DNA from: a virus
Strand: one strand, 5' to 3'
Virus record (IMG/VR): IMGVR_UViG_3300036827_000361
Location: 1-39,435 of that record
Length of the DNA: 39,435 bases
Positions 7,143 to 13,811 of the stretch are shown one piece after another. Each line of letters opens with the position of its first letter. Within the stretch, counting starts at the first letter, position 1. Below the pieces are notes generated by a model. The model was not told where the DNA came from. It made no database searches and worked only from the letters and a program-made list of their open reading frames with translations. The translations under genes were made by a program, and so were the position numbers.

Positions 7143-7154
7143 GAGTATTGTTTT

Positions 7155-7424
7155 CTAAAAACCAGTCGCCGAGATATAACATTGATTGGGGTCGTCATTG
7201 CATTCAGGGCATGCCGTAACATGACACTCGAACGCATAAATAGCAGTCTTTACCAGTTGTTGCATTGGGTACAGCACACTCCGAATATCGCGGTCATTGT
7301 TAGAGTAAGTTATGGTTAGCGGAATCGGGTCTTCTGGGTAGTTAATGGTTTTTCGTAATTCGTCAATAGACTTCTTGAGCGCCGCAACTGCATTGTTCAA
7401 GGCGTCCTTCTTGGCACATTCCAT
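7155..7424 (-). CDS. hypothetical protein with C-terminal CxxC
   Basis: Starts at ATG 7424 (MECAKKDALNN); a TTG at 7445 is possible. N-terminal helix, then a strand-rich middle, then CHVTACPECNDDPNQC near the end, which could hold a metal. A perfect DnaA-box word (TTATCCACA on this strand) lies over the start codon. No family recognised. Confidence 0.55.
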   Translation of the reverse strand: MECAKKDALNNAVAALKKSIDELRKTINYPEDPIPLTITYSNNDRDIRSVLYPMQQLVKTAIYAFECHVTACPECNDDPNQCYISATGF

Positions 7425-7472
7425 GTGGATAAGTTCCCCCGGCAACTCTGATTTTACTGCTATTTGGTCAAT

Positions 7473-7500
7473 TTGACAGACTCATTTGAAATGCCATAAT
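7473..7500 (+). promoter_or_regulatory. sigma-70-type promoter for the SSB-like gene
   Basis: TTGACA (7473-7478), 16-bp spacer, CATAAT (7495-7500). Predicted start near 7507, giving a 24-nt leader before the ATG at 7531. It is the clearest consensus promoter of the window and may also drive the large RNA downstream. Confidence 0.65.
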
Positions 7501-7530
7501 TCAGATACAAGCAATTAAATATCAACACAA

Positions 7531-8025
7531 ATGACAGAAGTAAACTTCGGCGCTGACCTCCAGGCCGCCGAAAAAGAGTTCAACATCGGAAAGGGTTCCG
7601 ATAAATTCAAGTTCAAAGAAGGCGAAAACCGGGTCAGAGTTCTATCTGCTTCCGTTCCTCTTCAAAACACATTCCAAGGCGAGACACGAGTAAAGTTCGT
7701 GACCTGGCTTTGGGATTATTCAGAGAATGCTCTGAGACTCGCATTCCTACCAATCACAATTGTTCGAGCAATCGCCGCATTGCAAGCAAAGCCTGATTAC
7801 GCTTTCACCGAAGTTCCAATGCCGTATGATTTGCTGATTGACGCGCAGAAGCCCGGCACAATTGATGTTGAGTACAGCGTGACCGCTGCCCGTTCAAACA
7901 CAGATGTACCGCAAGAAGCACTTGATGCCCTGGCTAAAGAAAAGCCGGTGGCCGAAGTGGTTGCTTTGATTCAGCAGAAGAATGCCGCGCAAGACGCAGG
8001 CGCATCAGAAGGTCTTCCTACCTAA
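7531..8025 (+). CDS. probable single-stranded DNA-binding protein
   Basis: 164 residues. The N-terminal FKFKEGENRVRVLSAS is the opening strand typical of T4 gp32-like and other phage ssDNA-binding proteins, and the middle has aromatic residues (TWLWDYSEN) and a small-domain layout. The tail is acidic/flexible. It would coat ssDNA during replication or recombination. An AATTAA box lies 12 nt before the start. It is followed by the folded RNA at 8026-8500. Assignment rests on motif style only. Confidence 0.55.
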   Translation: MTEVNFGADLQAAEKEFNIGKGSDKFKFKEGENRVRVLSASVPLQNTFQGETRVKFVTWLWDYSENALRLAFLPITIVRAIAALQAKPDYAFTEVPMPYDLLIDAQKPGTIDVEYSVTAARSNTDVPQEALDALAKEKPVAEVVALIQQKNAAQDAGASEGLPT

Positions 8026-8500
8026 TTGTCCTAGGGGAATCGTGCGCTTCATATGGGCGTGTAATTCCCCTCCTCTGCCCTCAGCGAAAGCTGGGATATT
8101 CATAGTAGCTCCTAATCTTGTATTGGGGGCAGAGGAAATAAATTCTCGTTCTTTCATGGGGGCAGCGTAAAAGTCGTAGTGCGATTCTAGGACGCTAGAA
8201 AAGCTTATTATAAGCAGGTGCAATTCCTGACGCTCCACCACGAGAGAATGAGTCTCCGGTCCTCAGCACTGCTGGGGCTGTTGCTACAGCTCTTAACGCC
8301 AAAATAGCGTTGAGGGCCGGGGAAGTGGCGGAATAGGTAGACGCAAATTGAGGCTAGATTGTGTGCCACAGTAAGGATTTATCCACTACCTGGCTATGAG
8401 GCCTTTACGAAGCAAAACACATGCAAGGTGACTATACGAGTTAAATAAGTTGCTGCGGGTGTAAGTCCCGATAAATACTACGGCGGTTGTACCGCATTCT
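8026..8500 (+). ncRNA. large ornate non-coding RNA (candidate ROOL/GOLLD-type)
   Basis: About 475 nt without a credible gene but dense with helices: AGGGGAAT/ATTCCCCT (8033-8040, 8064-8071); CCTCTGCCC/GGGCAGAGG (8072-8080, 8127-8135) enclosing CAGC-GAAA-GCTG with a GNRA loop (8082-8093); a tRNA-like module (8161-8240); a 10-bp helix (8256-8265 with 8311-8320) closing two hairpins; a tRNA-Leu-like D-arm word (about 8324-8344); CGGG-TGTAAGT-CCCG; and GCGGT/ACCGC at the end. Large phage RNAs of the ROOL and GOLLD classes are known to sit near tRNAs in prophages; membership is an inference. Confidence 0.6.
8161..8240 (+). ncRNA. tRNA-like module ending in CCA
   Basis: GGcAGCGT (8161-8168, one bulged C) pairs with ACGCTCC (8230-8236), followed by A and CCA at 8238-8240. 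Inside are a D-arm-like hairpin (AGTCG/CGATT), a hairpin with only a 4-nt loop where the anticodon would be (CTAG-GACG-CTAG), a variable-arm-like hairpin (GCTTA/TAAGC) and a 4-bp T-arm-like hairpin with loop TGCAATT. It has no usable anticodon, so it is a mimic or decayed tRNA, not a normal one. Confidence 0.5.
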
Positions 8501-8540
8501 TGTCAAATCCTTGCCTTCCTCTTCTTTCTAAAAAACACAA

Positions 8541-8936
8541 ATGAAAAAAGACATATACGAAAACGGGGCAACCCGAAACAAAATTCCTTACCGCTTCGAC
8601 CTTATTCCTGCTGCGGGGCTTGAAAAGATTGCTGCCCGGTTTGAGTTGGGAGTTAGGAATCACGGCGAAAATCTATGGCGGAAGGGTGGCCCGGAATTCC
8701 TTAAATCATCATTGAATCATGCGATTCATCATCTGCTGGATTATTTGGAAAATGGTAATAATGAAGCAATACAGGGGGCAGGTGGAAACTTAGGCGCTGT
8801 GGGTTGGTTCATTGTTGTCGCTGCTGAATTTGAACGCCGGGGTTTAGCTTGGCGCGGCAATAGAAATATCACTCAAAAAGAAAAACAAAATGCTCGCTCA
8901 CACATACGACGACCCGCCAACAAAACATCAAAGTAA
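8541..8936 (+). CDS. dATP/dGTP diphosphohydrolase-like protein (DUF5664)
   Basis: 131 residues. GATRNKIPYRFDLIPAAGLE, then LGVRNHGENLWRKG, then SSLNHAIHHLLDYLENG and a GAVGWFIVVAAE helix match the phage DUF5664 domain, linked to hydrolysis of dATP/dGTP and to altered nucleotide pools. The His and acidic residues of the SLNHAIHHLLDYLE helix are the expected metal ligands, although the second acidic motif (often GEDxD) is degraded to ENGNNEA. The leader is A-rich (AACACAAATG) with no Shine-Dalgarno site. Confidence 0.7.
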   Translation: MKKDIYENGATRNKIPYRFDLIPAAGLEKIAARFELGVRNHGENLWRKGGPEFLKSSLNHAIHHLLDYLENGNNEAIQGAGGNLGAVGWFIVVAAEFERRGLAWRGNRNITQKEKQNARSHIRRPANKTSK

Positions 8937-9084
8937 ATATTTTGAGACCGTTCAAGCTGATTTGGTGCGGAAGTACGGGCCAGCCAAGGGCCAGAGGCTT
9001 GCTGAACGATATTGGACGATTCGGAATTTATCCGACCCGATGTTTGAAGAAGAGAAGATAAAAATTATGTATGGGTTAGCTTGA
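8890..9084 (+). CDS. hypothetical 64-residue protein
   Basis: Overlaps the end of the previous gene by 47 bases in another frame. The start (MLAHTYDDPPTKHQS) has the A-rich leader GAAAAACAAAATG. The body (LVRKYGPAKGQRLAERYW) is basic and helical. No family recognised. Confidence 0.5.
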   Translation: MLAHTYDDPPTKHQSKYFETVQADLVRKYGPAKGQRLAERYWTIRNLSDPMFEEEKIKIMYGLA

Positions 9085-9148
9085 CCTTTCGTGGCCTGGA
9101 ATCGTGGCGGCTCGGGCAAAGAGTTACCCGATTTTGGGCCTTGGAATG

Positions 9149-9439
9149 TCAGAAGTCCAGCAAGCGGGTTATGAAATAAAACTCATAATTATCATATTGT
9201 TGCGGTTCAACTTCTTTCTGAGATGTCGGCGGCATCTTGGGCTCGATTTCCTTATACCGTTCGCGTAACTGTGTAATCTCATTACCGGTAAACTGCAACC
9301 TGATTTCATCAAATTCAGTTTTGGTTTTCTTTTTCCGCTCTTCACTTTCTTTCACACTCTCGAAGCGGGGCGTGGCTGGAGGTTTTTTGGCCAGCTCGCG
9401 CATAGCGGAATCGAGTTTTTGTTTTAGTGCTTCTTTCAT
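9149..9439 (-). CDS. hypothetical 96-residue charged protein
   Basis: Starts at ATG 9439 (MKEALKQKLDSAMRELAKK) in the A-rich context TTGCAAAATG. Very Lys/Glu-rich coiled-coil-like protein. It is convergent with the rightward 8541-9084 genes; the 64-bp gap between them holds a weak CTCGGG/CCCGA hairpin followed by TTTT that may stop rightward transcription. Function unknown. Confidence 0.5.
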   Translation of the reverse strand: MKEALKQKLDSAMRELAKKPPATPRFESVKESEERKKKTKTEFDEIRLQFTGNEITQLRERYKEIEPKMPPTSQKEVEPQQYDNYEFYFITRLLDF

Positions 9440-9710
9440 TTTGCAATCATACAAGATTTTGGTTCCTTGGCACTGGGGGATTCGCGATACATCCAGCTTT
9501 ATAACCTGGAGAGGATTGCCCCCGCTGCCAGCGAAGCAAAATTGATTCTCTGGGTTGTGCTGGCGTGTTCCGGACAACAAGTAAGCTCAAAGCGAGTGAA
9601 CGAGGCAAGGCCATTAAGTCCCGTTTTGTTGATGAGGTGGCGTTCATCACTTGTCGTCAGCACTCCCCAGAGCGTCAAGAAAGTCGATGCGCTGGAGGAG
9701 GATTTATTCA
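9440..9710. other. 271-bp stretch without a convincing gene
   Basis: Several overlapping frames are open here but none has a ribosome site or protein-like composition. The right end carries GGAGGAGG at about 9693-9701, the ribosome site of the next gene. It must hold divergent promoters for 9439 (left) and 9711 (right); I cannot place them. Confidence 0.35.
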
Positions 9711-9887
9711 ATGGCCGGAAAAACGCTGGCCGTTTACGGGATTAACCAGCACAAAGGCAAGGATTTTTGGACACGCATTGGCGCGGCGTTTGAAAATCGT
9801 GATGGCAGCCTAAACGTGGTGCTGAATTACTTTCCCCTGGACGGCAAACTGCAAATCCGTGAGCCACAAGAAAAAGAAGGCGGCTGA
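9711..9887 (+). CDS. 58-residue protein of a plasmid-type small family
   Basis: MAGKTLAVYGINQHKGKDFW continues with a TRIGAAFENRDGS turn and ends LDGKLQIREP. The pattern WxxIGAAF...DGS...LP..GKL.IRE recalls a small family of unknown function often seen on plasmids and integrative elements. A very strong GGAGGAGG site precedes the ATG, unlike most phage genes here. A hairpin that can act as a terminator follows directly. Confidence 0.65.
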   Translation: MAGKTLAVYGINQHKGKDFWTRIGAAFENRDGSLNVVLNYFPLDGKLQIREPQEKEGG

Positions 9888-9902
9888 TACCGCCCTGAAC
9901 AT

Positions 9903-9946
9903 AAAACGCCTCGTATAACTCATATTTTGAGCAATACAGGCGTTTT
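9903..9946. terminator. bidirectional terminator between convergent genes
   Basis: AAAACGCCT (9903-9911) pairs with AGGCGTTTT (9938-9946), giving a 9-bp stem flanked by A-run and T-run on either strand, so it can stop both the rightward 9711 gene and the leftward DUF4177 gene, whose stop codon it overlaps. Confidence 0.65.
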
Positions 9947-10178
9947 AAATATGCACTTGTTCGGTTAAAAATCCAGTATCGGATTGTTTTGGACGCTTCA
10001 AAAAGAATTTATAAAAGCCGGCATTCGCAAGTGTTACAGCAACCAGTTCCCAATTTCTAGTTCCAAGGTCTTGAAGGTGATGCTGTTCGGAAAGATTTTT
10101 TTCGGACATTTTTAACCCCTCAATTGCCGTCACAACCTCCCCATCGCTTTCAAAAGTTGTATATTCCCAAGTTTGCAT
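9945..10178 (-). CDS. DUF4177-like protein
   Basis: 77 residues. MQTWEYTTFES at the start and LGTRNWELVAVTLANAGFYK followed by FFLKRP are the signature of DUF4177: an N-terminal WEY strand, a helix ending in L.xxGWELV, and a final FKRP strand. These are small alpha/beta proteins of unknown function. GGAGG lies 7 nt before the ATG. A strong terminator separates it from the DUF932 gene upstream, so it has its own promoter or relies on read-through. Confidence 0.7.
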   Translation of the reverse strand: MQTWEYTTFESDGEVVTAIEGLKMSEKNLSEQHHLQDLGTRNWELVAVTLANAGFYKFFLKRPKQSDTGFLTEQVHI

Positions 10179-10204
10179 TCTGCCTCCGAAAATAGATTTT
10201 ACAT

Positions 10205-10232
10205 TAAAAAAAGACCGCCCTTTCGGGTGGTC
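10205..10232 (-). terminator. rho-independent terminator after the DUF932 operon
   Basis: On the minus strand GACCACCC-GAAA-GGGCGGTC is followed by seven T. An 8-bp GC-rich stem with GNRA loop and U-run is a textbook intrinsic terminator. It lies 12 bp after the DUF932 stop. Confidence 0.9.
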
Positions 10233-10243
10233 AAGTTTGTCTC

Positions 10244-10960
10244 TTAATTGAGACTGTTAAAGTATGTGGCAACTTCCGTCGCTGCTTGGAACTGTGGAAC
10301 TGGTTCCAGCTTTTTTATTGCGGAAGTAAATCCGTTTTGAAGGCTCCACATTGTGCGAGGCCTGAACTCTTCATATTCGGGTTCAAAATATTCGTGATGC
10401 ACGTCACGAAGTAAATGTTTGGGAAGGGTAGCGCCGTCTTCGACAAACGCTTTGTAGATGAGGAGTTTGGCATCGCTATCTGCCAAGCTGTGATTCTTCC
10501 AAACGTCAATCTTTTGAATGAGCGGTTTGAAGTTCCGCTGCATCTTCTCAAGGGACATGCCAATCGTGCCGTCCAGGTCAAGGTGTTTAGTGTGCTTCTT
10601 CATCACCGGCGAGTAGTCGCCAAAGAATGAAAGATTGTCACACACGATGACTCGGAAACCGACAGTCAGTCCGAGCGAGAAAGATTTGTCGTGAGAATTA
10701 CGAACGCCAAGGGAAATTCTGACTCCTGATTCTTCGATTTGAAGTTCAAGAAATCCGAACATCCTCATGCCGTTTGGTGTCACTGCGTACTCGTCTTTCA
10801 CGACCGTTAAATGTCTGTATGTGAGAGATTCAAGAAGACTCTCAATAATCTTCGCGTGAGGAATGGGCCGGTGTGTCGCGGTCCCTTCCGGGGTGGGTAA
10901 AGCAAGTAAATCCTGACGCCCTATCTTGCTTGCGCCAGCGTGGACAATGAGACCTTCCAT
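10244..10960 (-). CDS. DUF932 phage/plasmid-like protein
   Basis: 238 residues from ATG 10960, with AGGAGA 8 nt upstream. The frame is open to 11005 but the ribosome site fixes the start. Segments such as GLTVGFRVIVCDNLSFFGDY, KHTKHLDLDG and the preceding LGVRNSHDKSFSLGL match the conserved core of DUF932, a family of about 240-340 residues found on phages and plasmids and related to replication or anti-restriction loci; its activity is not established. It heads a two-gene unit with the 10962 gene. Confidence 0.8.
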   Translation of the reverse strand: MEGLIVHAGASKIGRQDLLALPTPEGTATHRPIPHAKIIESLLESLTYRHLTVVKDEYAVTPNGMRMFGFLELQIEESGVRISLGVRNSHDKSFSLGLTVGFRVIVCDNLSFFGDYSPVMKKHTKHLDLDGTIGMSLEKMQRNFKPLIQKIDVWKNHSLADSDAKLLIYKAFVEDGATLPKHLLRDVHHEYFEPEYEEFRPRTMWSLQNGFTSAIKKLEPVPQFQAATEVATYFNSLN

Positions 10961-10961
10961 A

Positions 10962-11192
10962 TTAATTCTCCTGTAAGAGTTGAGCGCTGGTAATCCCGAA
11001 GGCACAATCGCAACAAGAGATGTAGAACTCCGGGCTTACGATGATTGGTTCGCGAGAGATAAGAACTCGACTGGCGAGTGCTGGTGTGATTTCAATACGG
11101 CGTCCACATTCATTCATGCACGCGATGAATATGGATACCTCCTCTATTGGCGGTTTAAGACGTTTAACGCGCAAACGGCGTGGTTGTGCCAC
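10962..11192 (-). CDS. small cysteine-rich (possible zinc) protein
   Basis: 76 residues from GTG 11192, whose AAAGGAGGAA site is ideal; the nearby ATG is out of frame. Cysteines occur as CMNEC and SCCDC around a strand-rich middle, suggesting a zinc ribbon. The N-terminus is very basic (MAQPRRLRVKRLKPP). It ends 1 bp before the DUF932 start, so the two are co-translated. Confidence 0.6.
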   Translation of the reverse strand: MAQPRRLRVKRLKPPIEEVSIFIACMNECGRRIEITPALASRVLISREPIIVSPEFYISCCDCAFGITSAQLLQEN

Positions 11193-11206
11193 ATTTATTC
11201 CTCCTT

Positions 11207-11533
11207 TTAAGCTGCTAACTGATACAAGTTGCGAATAGTGCGTTCTGATACGTCGTAACCTGCGCAAAGATGTTCACCGTGACGATGTAATTCCCAATAA
11301 AGACACTCTGCGAGTTGTTGTTTTAATTCGATAAGTCGCCTCGGTGCGTCCTGAATGATGCAAGCAAGTAAGGCATTTAGGTGAGCGCGGGACGGGCCGG
11401 GAGTTGGGCCGGGAAAGCCTTTGGCAAATCTAGCGCGTAGTTCTTGAAAGTCAGTGTCTATTTGTTCTTGGTGTTCTTTGAGTCGTGCGATACAGCCTCG
11501 GGCAGGGTGAAAACCGGCTGTAAGTTCTTTCAT
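11207..11533 (-). CDS. hypothetical 108-residue protein
   Basis: MKELTAGFHPARGCIARLKE with an AAGGAGGT site, the strongest in the region. Mostly helical; the end (GYDVSERTIRNLYQL) resembles a recognition helix, so a DNA-binding role is possible but not shown. First gene of the leftward block 9945-11533. The leader contains alternative hairpins (see 11556-11607). Confidence 0.55.
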   Translation of the reverse strand: MKELTAGFHPARGCIARLKEHQEQIDTDFQELRARFAKGFPGPTPGPSRAHLNALLACIIQDAPRRLIELKQQLAECLYWELHRHGEHLCAGYDVSERTIRNLYQLAA

Positions 11534-11555
11534 GCGACCTCCTTGTGAGCTGAGG

Positions 11556-11607
11556 CGCGGGCATATATTTACACCCGTACCCCAGCCCGCGAATGAGTCG
11601 CGCTGGG
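11556..11607 (-). promoter_or_regulatory. leader with mutually exclusive hairpins
   Basis: CGCGGGC (11556-11562) can pair with GCCCGCG (11585-11591), while CCCAGC (11581-11586) can pair with GCTGGG (11602-11607). The two stems share bases 11585-11586 and so compete. They precede the ribosome site of the 11207-11533 gene. This resembles an attenuator or switch; no ligand can be named. Confidence 0.4.
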
Positions 11608-11775
11608 TCAGTAGCAGGAATAAAAATGTTGAAAAGGGGTCTTTAGAACTTTTCCGCAGTTAGTACATTTCGGCGGGGGCCGATGTTCTCGGCCATGTTC
11701 ACGGAGTGAATACAGCGAGGAAAACGTGCGGTAACAGACCTTACACCGGATTTTGCGGGGTAGTGGTGTCTGCAT
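11608..11775 (-). CDS. 55-residue C2H2 zinc-finger micro-protein
   Basis: MQTPLPRKIRCKVCYRTFSS holds the first half of a classical finger: C11-x2-C14-x3-F18-x5-L24-x2-H27-x3-H31 fits the C2H2 consensus exactly. A second set, C37-x2-C40 with H50 and C54, could bind another zinc. The start overlaps the end of the holin-like gene by 35 bases in another frame, with AAAGAGA upstream. Classical C2H2 spacing is unusual in bacteria and phages. It may bind nucleic acid or protein. Confidence 0.65.
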   Translation of the reverse strand: MQTPLPRKIRCKVCYRTFSSLYSLREHGREHRPPPKCTNCGKVLKTPFQHFYSCY

Positions 11776-11995
11776 TCTCTTTCGCTGCTTCGGTTTGAAT
11801 AAACTTCACTACAGCGGCAACGACAATATTGACGATTGCAGTTGGGAGACCGAACTGAATCAGGAATGAAGAGAACTGGCTTGTGACAGCCGGATTATTG
11901 TTGAGCAGTACGCCCAGGCCAACAATAATTGCGGCAAAGAGAATGTGTCCTGCGACATTAAGGCCATGTAGGATGGCTGTTTTAAGATTGGTCAT
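11741..11995 (-). CDS. holin-like two-pass membrane protein
   Basis: 84 residues with two hydrophobic segments (ILFAAIIVGLGVLL, about 18-31, and AIVNIVVAAVVKFI, about 53-66) and a hydrophilic tail with acidic and amide residues, the shape of class II holins. It lies just downstream of the endolysin, supporting a pore-forming role in lysis. The start at 11995 has AATTAA 12 nt upstream. Confidence 0.6.
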   Translation of the reverse strand: MTNLKTAILHGLNVAGHILFAAIIVGLGVLLNNNPAVTSQFSSFLIQFGLPTAIVNIVVAAVVKFIQTEAAKENADTTTPQNPV

Positions 11996-12149
11996 TTGAT
12001 TTGTTTGTTAATTCTTTTTGAGTTTGATTGCTTTCGCGGATTGCAAGGGAAATAGCTGTGCGGAAACAGCCGTTGCAGGCTTTGCCGAATGGGTCTTCTC
12101 CAAAAGCGGAGTCATCGAGATAGTTTTTGCACTTGGAGCAAGTCTGCAT
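11982..12149 (-). CDS. 55-residue zinc-ribbon micro-protein
   Basis: MQTCSKCKNYLDDSAFGEDP then CNGC: C4-x2-C7 and C25-x2-C28 form a four-cysteine zinc ribbon. It overlaps the endolysin end by 38 bases and the holin start by 14, each in another frame. No Shine-Dalgarno site is visible. Protein-like composition across both overlaps supports it as real. Function unknown; related in style to small ribbons seen in phage HNH proteins. Confidence 0.6.
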   Translation of the reverse strand: MQTCSKCKNYLDDSAFGEDPFGKACNGCFRTAISLAIRESNQTQKELTNKSNDQS

Positions 12150-12615
12150 TGATTTCGTTCATGTAACGAATTATTGTTGGCCCGTAGTTGGGGTTGGAAT
12201 GGGGGCCGTATGCTCTTGCTTTGTCGAGGTCGGATTTTCCAGCGTAGTAGCTGGCTTCTCCGAGTTGCTCCGACACGAAACGTATACCTTCTGGGATGCT
12301 GGTAAAGTGCATGAGGCCAGAACTGCTCCCGTATCCGAAGCAATCATTGTATATGTAATGCTTGCACCCGGAAGACTCTGCAACGGCGATAGAAGCAACG
12401 AGTCGGTAGTCAATGTGATACCTATCCGCGCTTTGGATGTATTCTTGGACATAATAAGGTTTAGCGAATTTGTGTTTCTCCATGAATTCCGCAAGCGCGG
12501 AGATTCTGAAGTCGTGGGCGATTGTTGGCAGGGGAGGAATCGTCGGCCTGTAAGAGAAAAGGAATGAGGCCGAGAGGATTTCCAGCGCAATAATCGCGCC
12601 AATGAATTTGTTCAC
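12112..12615 (-). CDS. lytic transglycosylase/lysozyme-type endolysin with signal anchor
   Basis: 167 residues. Hydrophobic N-terminus (FIGAIIALEILSASFLFS) for export or membrane anchoring. The domain has YIQSADRYHIDYRLVASIAV followed by AESSGCKHY: E80 lies at the place of the catalytic glutamate of goose-lysozyme/SLT-like folds, and C84/C92 may form a disulfide; FGYGSSSG and the later YYAGKSD helix complete the groove. It would cut peptidoglycan glycan strands at the end of infection. It is followed by the holin-like gene. Confidence 0.75.
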   Translation of the reverse strand: MNKFIGAIIALEILSASFLFSYRPTIPPLPTIAHDFRISALAEFMEKHKFAKPYYVQEYIQSADRYHIDYRLVASIAVAESSGCKHYIYNDCFGYGSSSGLMHFTSIPEGIRFVSEQLGEASYYAGKSDLDKARAYGPHSNPNYGPTIIRYMNEINADLLQVQKLSR

Positions 12616-12893
12616 AATTACTCGTGGACGGGTTGTAGTCGCTTTTCGCTCGTTCTCTTGTCGCTCTACTCCACTGCACTAGTTTCGAGATAACCTACAT
12701 CGGGAGTAGAAGAATGAAAGAACGAACGCCCTCCAACTTTTAATATAAAAATCCTTATTAAAAGTTAAGCGGATTTCCACCCGTTTAAAGAATTGATTTT
12801 TGTTTTTGTTTTTGCTTGACTTCTAAAGCCTAGCACTTCTGAACAGCTTGTCCAGAGGGCCTGGGGATAACTCTAACCCCTTGCACAATTGCT
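12616..12893. repeat. gene-free spacer with an 11-bp perfect inverted repeat
   Basis: AACTTTTAATA (12735-12745) and TATTAAAAGTT (12756-12766) form a perfect AT-only stem with a 10-nt loop. GGGGATAAC near 12861 resembles a DnaA-like word. Around it I see no gene. The spacer separates the papain-like gene from the lysis genes and may contain a lysis promoter or a weak terminator. Confidence 0.4.
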
Positions 12894-13574
12894 TTAACTT
12901 ACTGTCTCATCCACGCTATTCGGGTCTTTGCCGAAGATTGCGCAGAGTGCTGTCCATTCTTCAGGGCTTGCGGCTTGTAAGACAATGCGGCGTTCAGCGC
13001 CTTTTGCTTGACTTGAGATTTGTGGCATTTTGTTCTTTGACTTAATTGTAAATTGGAAAGAAGCTACTGGCTCGTAAAAAGTGATTGGTTTTACGGCTGG
13101 CAGGTAGGAATCAAATATCTCGGTTGAATTGAACTGCTCAACAAAATGGAATGTGCTTCCTGCTTTTACCCTGAGCCAAATTGGAGCAATTGAAAGGTCG
13201 GCTGAGGTTATCGGTGCGGACACTTCCCAATTGGCCAAGAAGTCTTTTCCAGCTTCAATCACGTTCTGCGGAATTTCCGCGTAATACTCGTCCCAAGTGA
13301 AGTCCGTTAAATCCGGCCATAAATCATAAGGAATCAGGCCGTATTTCTTGATTGCATTGATGACGGTACTGATGTCGTTGCCGTTTAAAGTTGTGCCGGC
13401 GAGTTTCGCCAGGGCGCGGGGAGAATAGCGGACCTGTTTTCCAGTGAGCCTGTAGATTACAGTCTCAATAATATGGACTGCTGATTCAGATACGCAGTCA
13501 TCGGCATCAGCTACATTGTCGGCGGAGTGTTGTGGGTCGAAAGGCGGGAGCCAGTTACCCCAGTCAAAATTCAT
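12894..13574 (-). CDS. possible papain-like cysteine peptidase
   Basis: 226 residues. DADDCVSESAVHIIE places C27 before a helix, as in the papain fold; RYSPRALAKLAG and a later NAIKKYGLIPYDLWP resemble the second helix and the G-xxxxxxYP segment; H143 (STFHFVEQ) with N149 nearby could complete the active site. Phages of this kind often carry such a protein near the tail or lysis genes for virion maturation or entry. Assignment is by pattern, without a search. Confidence 0.45.
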   Translation of the reverse strand: MNFDWGNWLPPFDPQHSADNVADADDCVSESAVHIIETVIYRLTGKQVRYSPRALAKLAGTTLNGNDISTVINAIKKYGLIPYDLWPDLTDFTWDEYYAEIPQNVIEAGKDFLANWEVSAPITSADLSIAPIWLRVKAGSTFHFVEQFNSTEIFDSYLPAVKPITFYEPVASFQFTIKSKNKMPQISSQAKGAERRIVLQAASPEEWTALCAIFGKDPNSVDETVS

Positions 13575-13586
13575 TTTTTAGGAGGC

Positions 13587-13802
13587 TTAATGATGAAGTG
13601 CGATGTAAAAGCCAAAGATGACATTTGCGACGTAAAGAACGGCGACAGCGCCCCAAACCCAGCGTTCAATAAAGCGGATTCTTTCTTCATGGTCGTCTAA
13701 TTTTTTAGATTGGCTATCCTTGATTTCTCGGACATCTGCTTGAAGCAGTTTTATGTCCCCACGCATTTCAAGGATGAGGTCGTGGTCTGTAATTTCGCCC
13801 AT
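13587..13802 (-). CDS. XhlA-like coiled-coil membrane protein
   Basis: 71 residues: an amphipathic coiled coil (ILEMRGDIKLLQADVREIKD), basic/acidic helix (EERIRFIERW) and one C-terminal membrane segment (VWGAVAVLYVANVIFGFYIA). This is the architecture of haemolysin XhlA-type proteins, which act with holins or tether lysis factors to the membrane. It lies upstream of the endolysin genes. Confidence 0.6.
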   Translation of the reverse strand: MGEITDHDLILEMRGDIKLLQADVREIKDSQSKKLDDHEERIRFIERWVWGAVAVLYVANVIFGFYIALHH

Positions 13803-13811
13803 TTGACAGAG

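Noticed and set aside
8316-8500. Group I intron in tRNA-Leu
   Set aside because: A GACTATA word resembles one core element, but its S partner and a restored 3' half of the tRNA are absent.
9467-9745. 92-residue rightward frame
   Set aside because: TTG start without ribosome site; it runs through the ideal ribosome site of the 9711 gene in another frame.
12008-12343. 111-residue leftward frame over the endolysin end
   Set aside because: Shadow of the endolysin; the zinc-ribbon frame in the same place has a better protein pattern.
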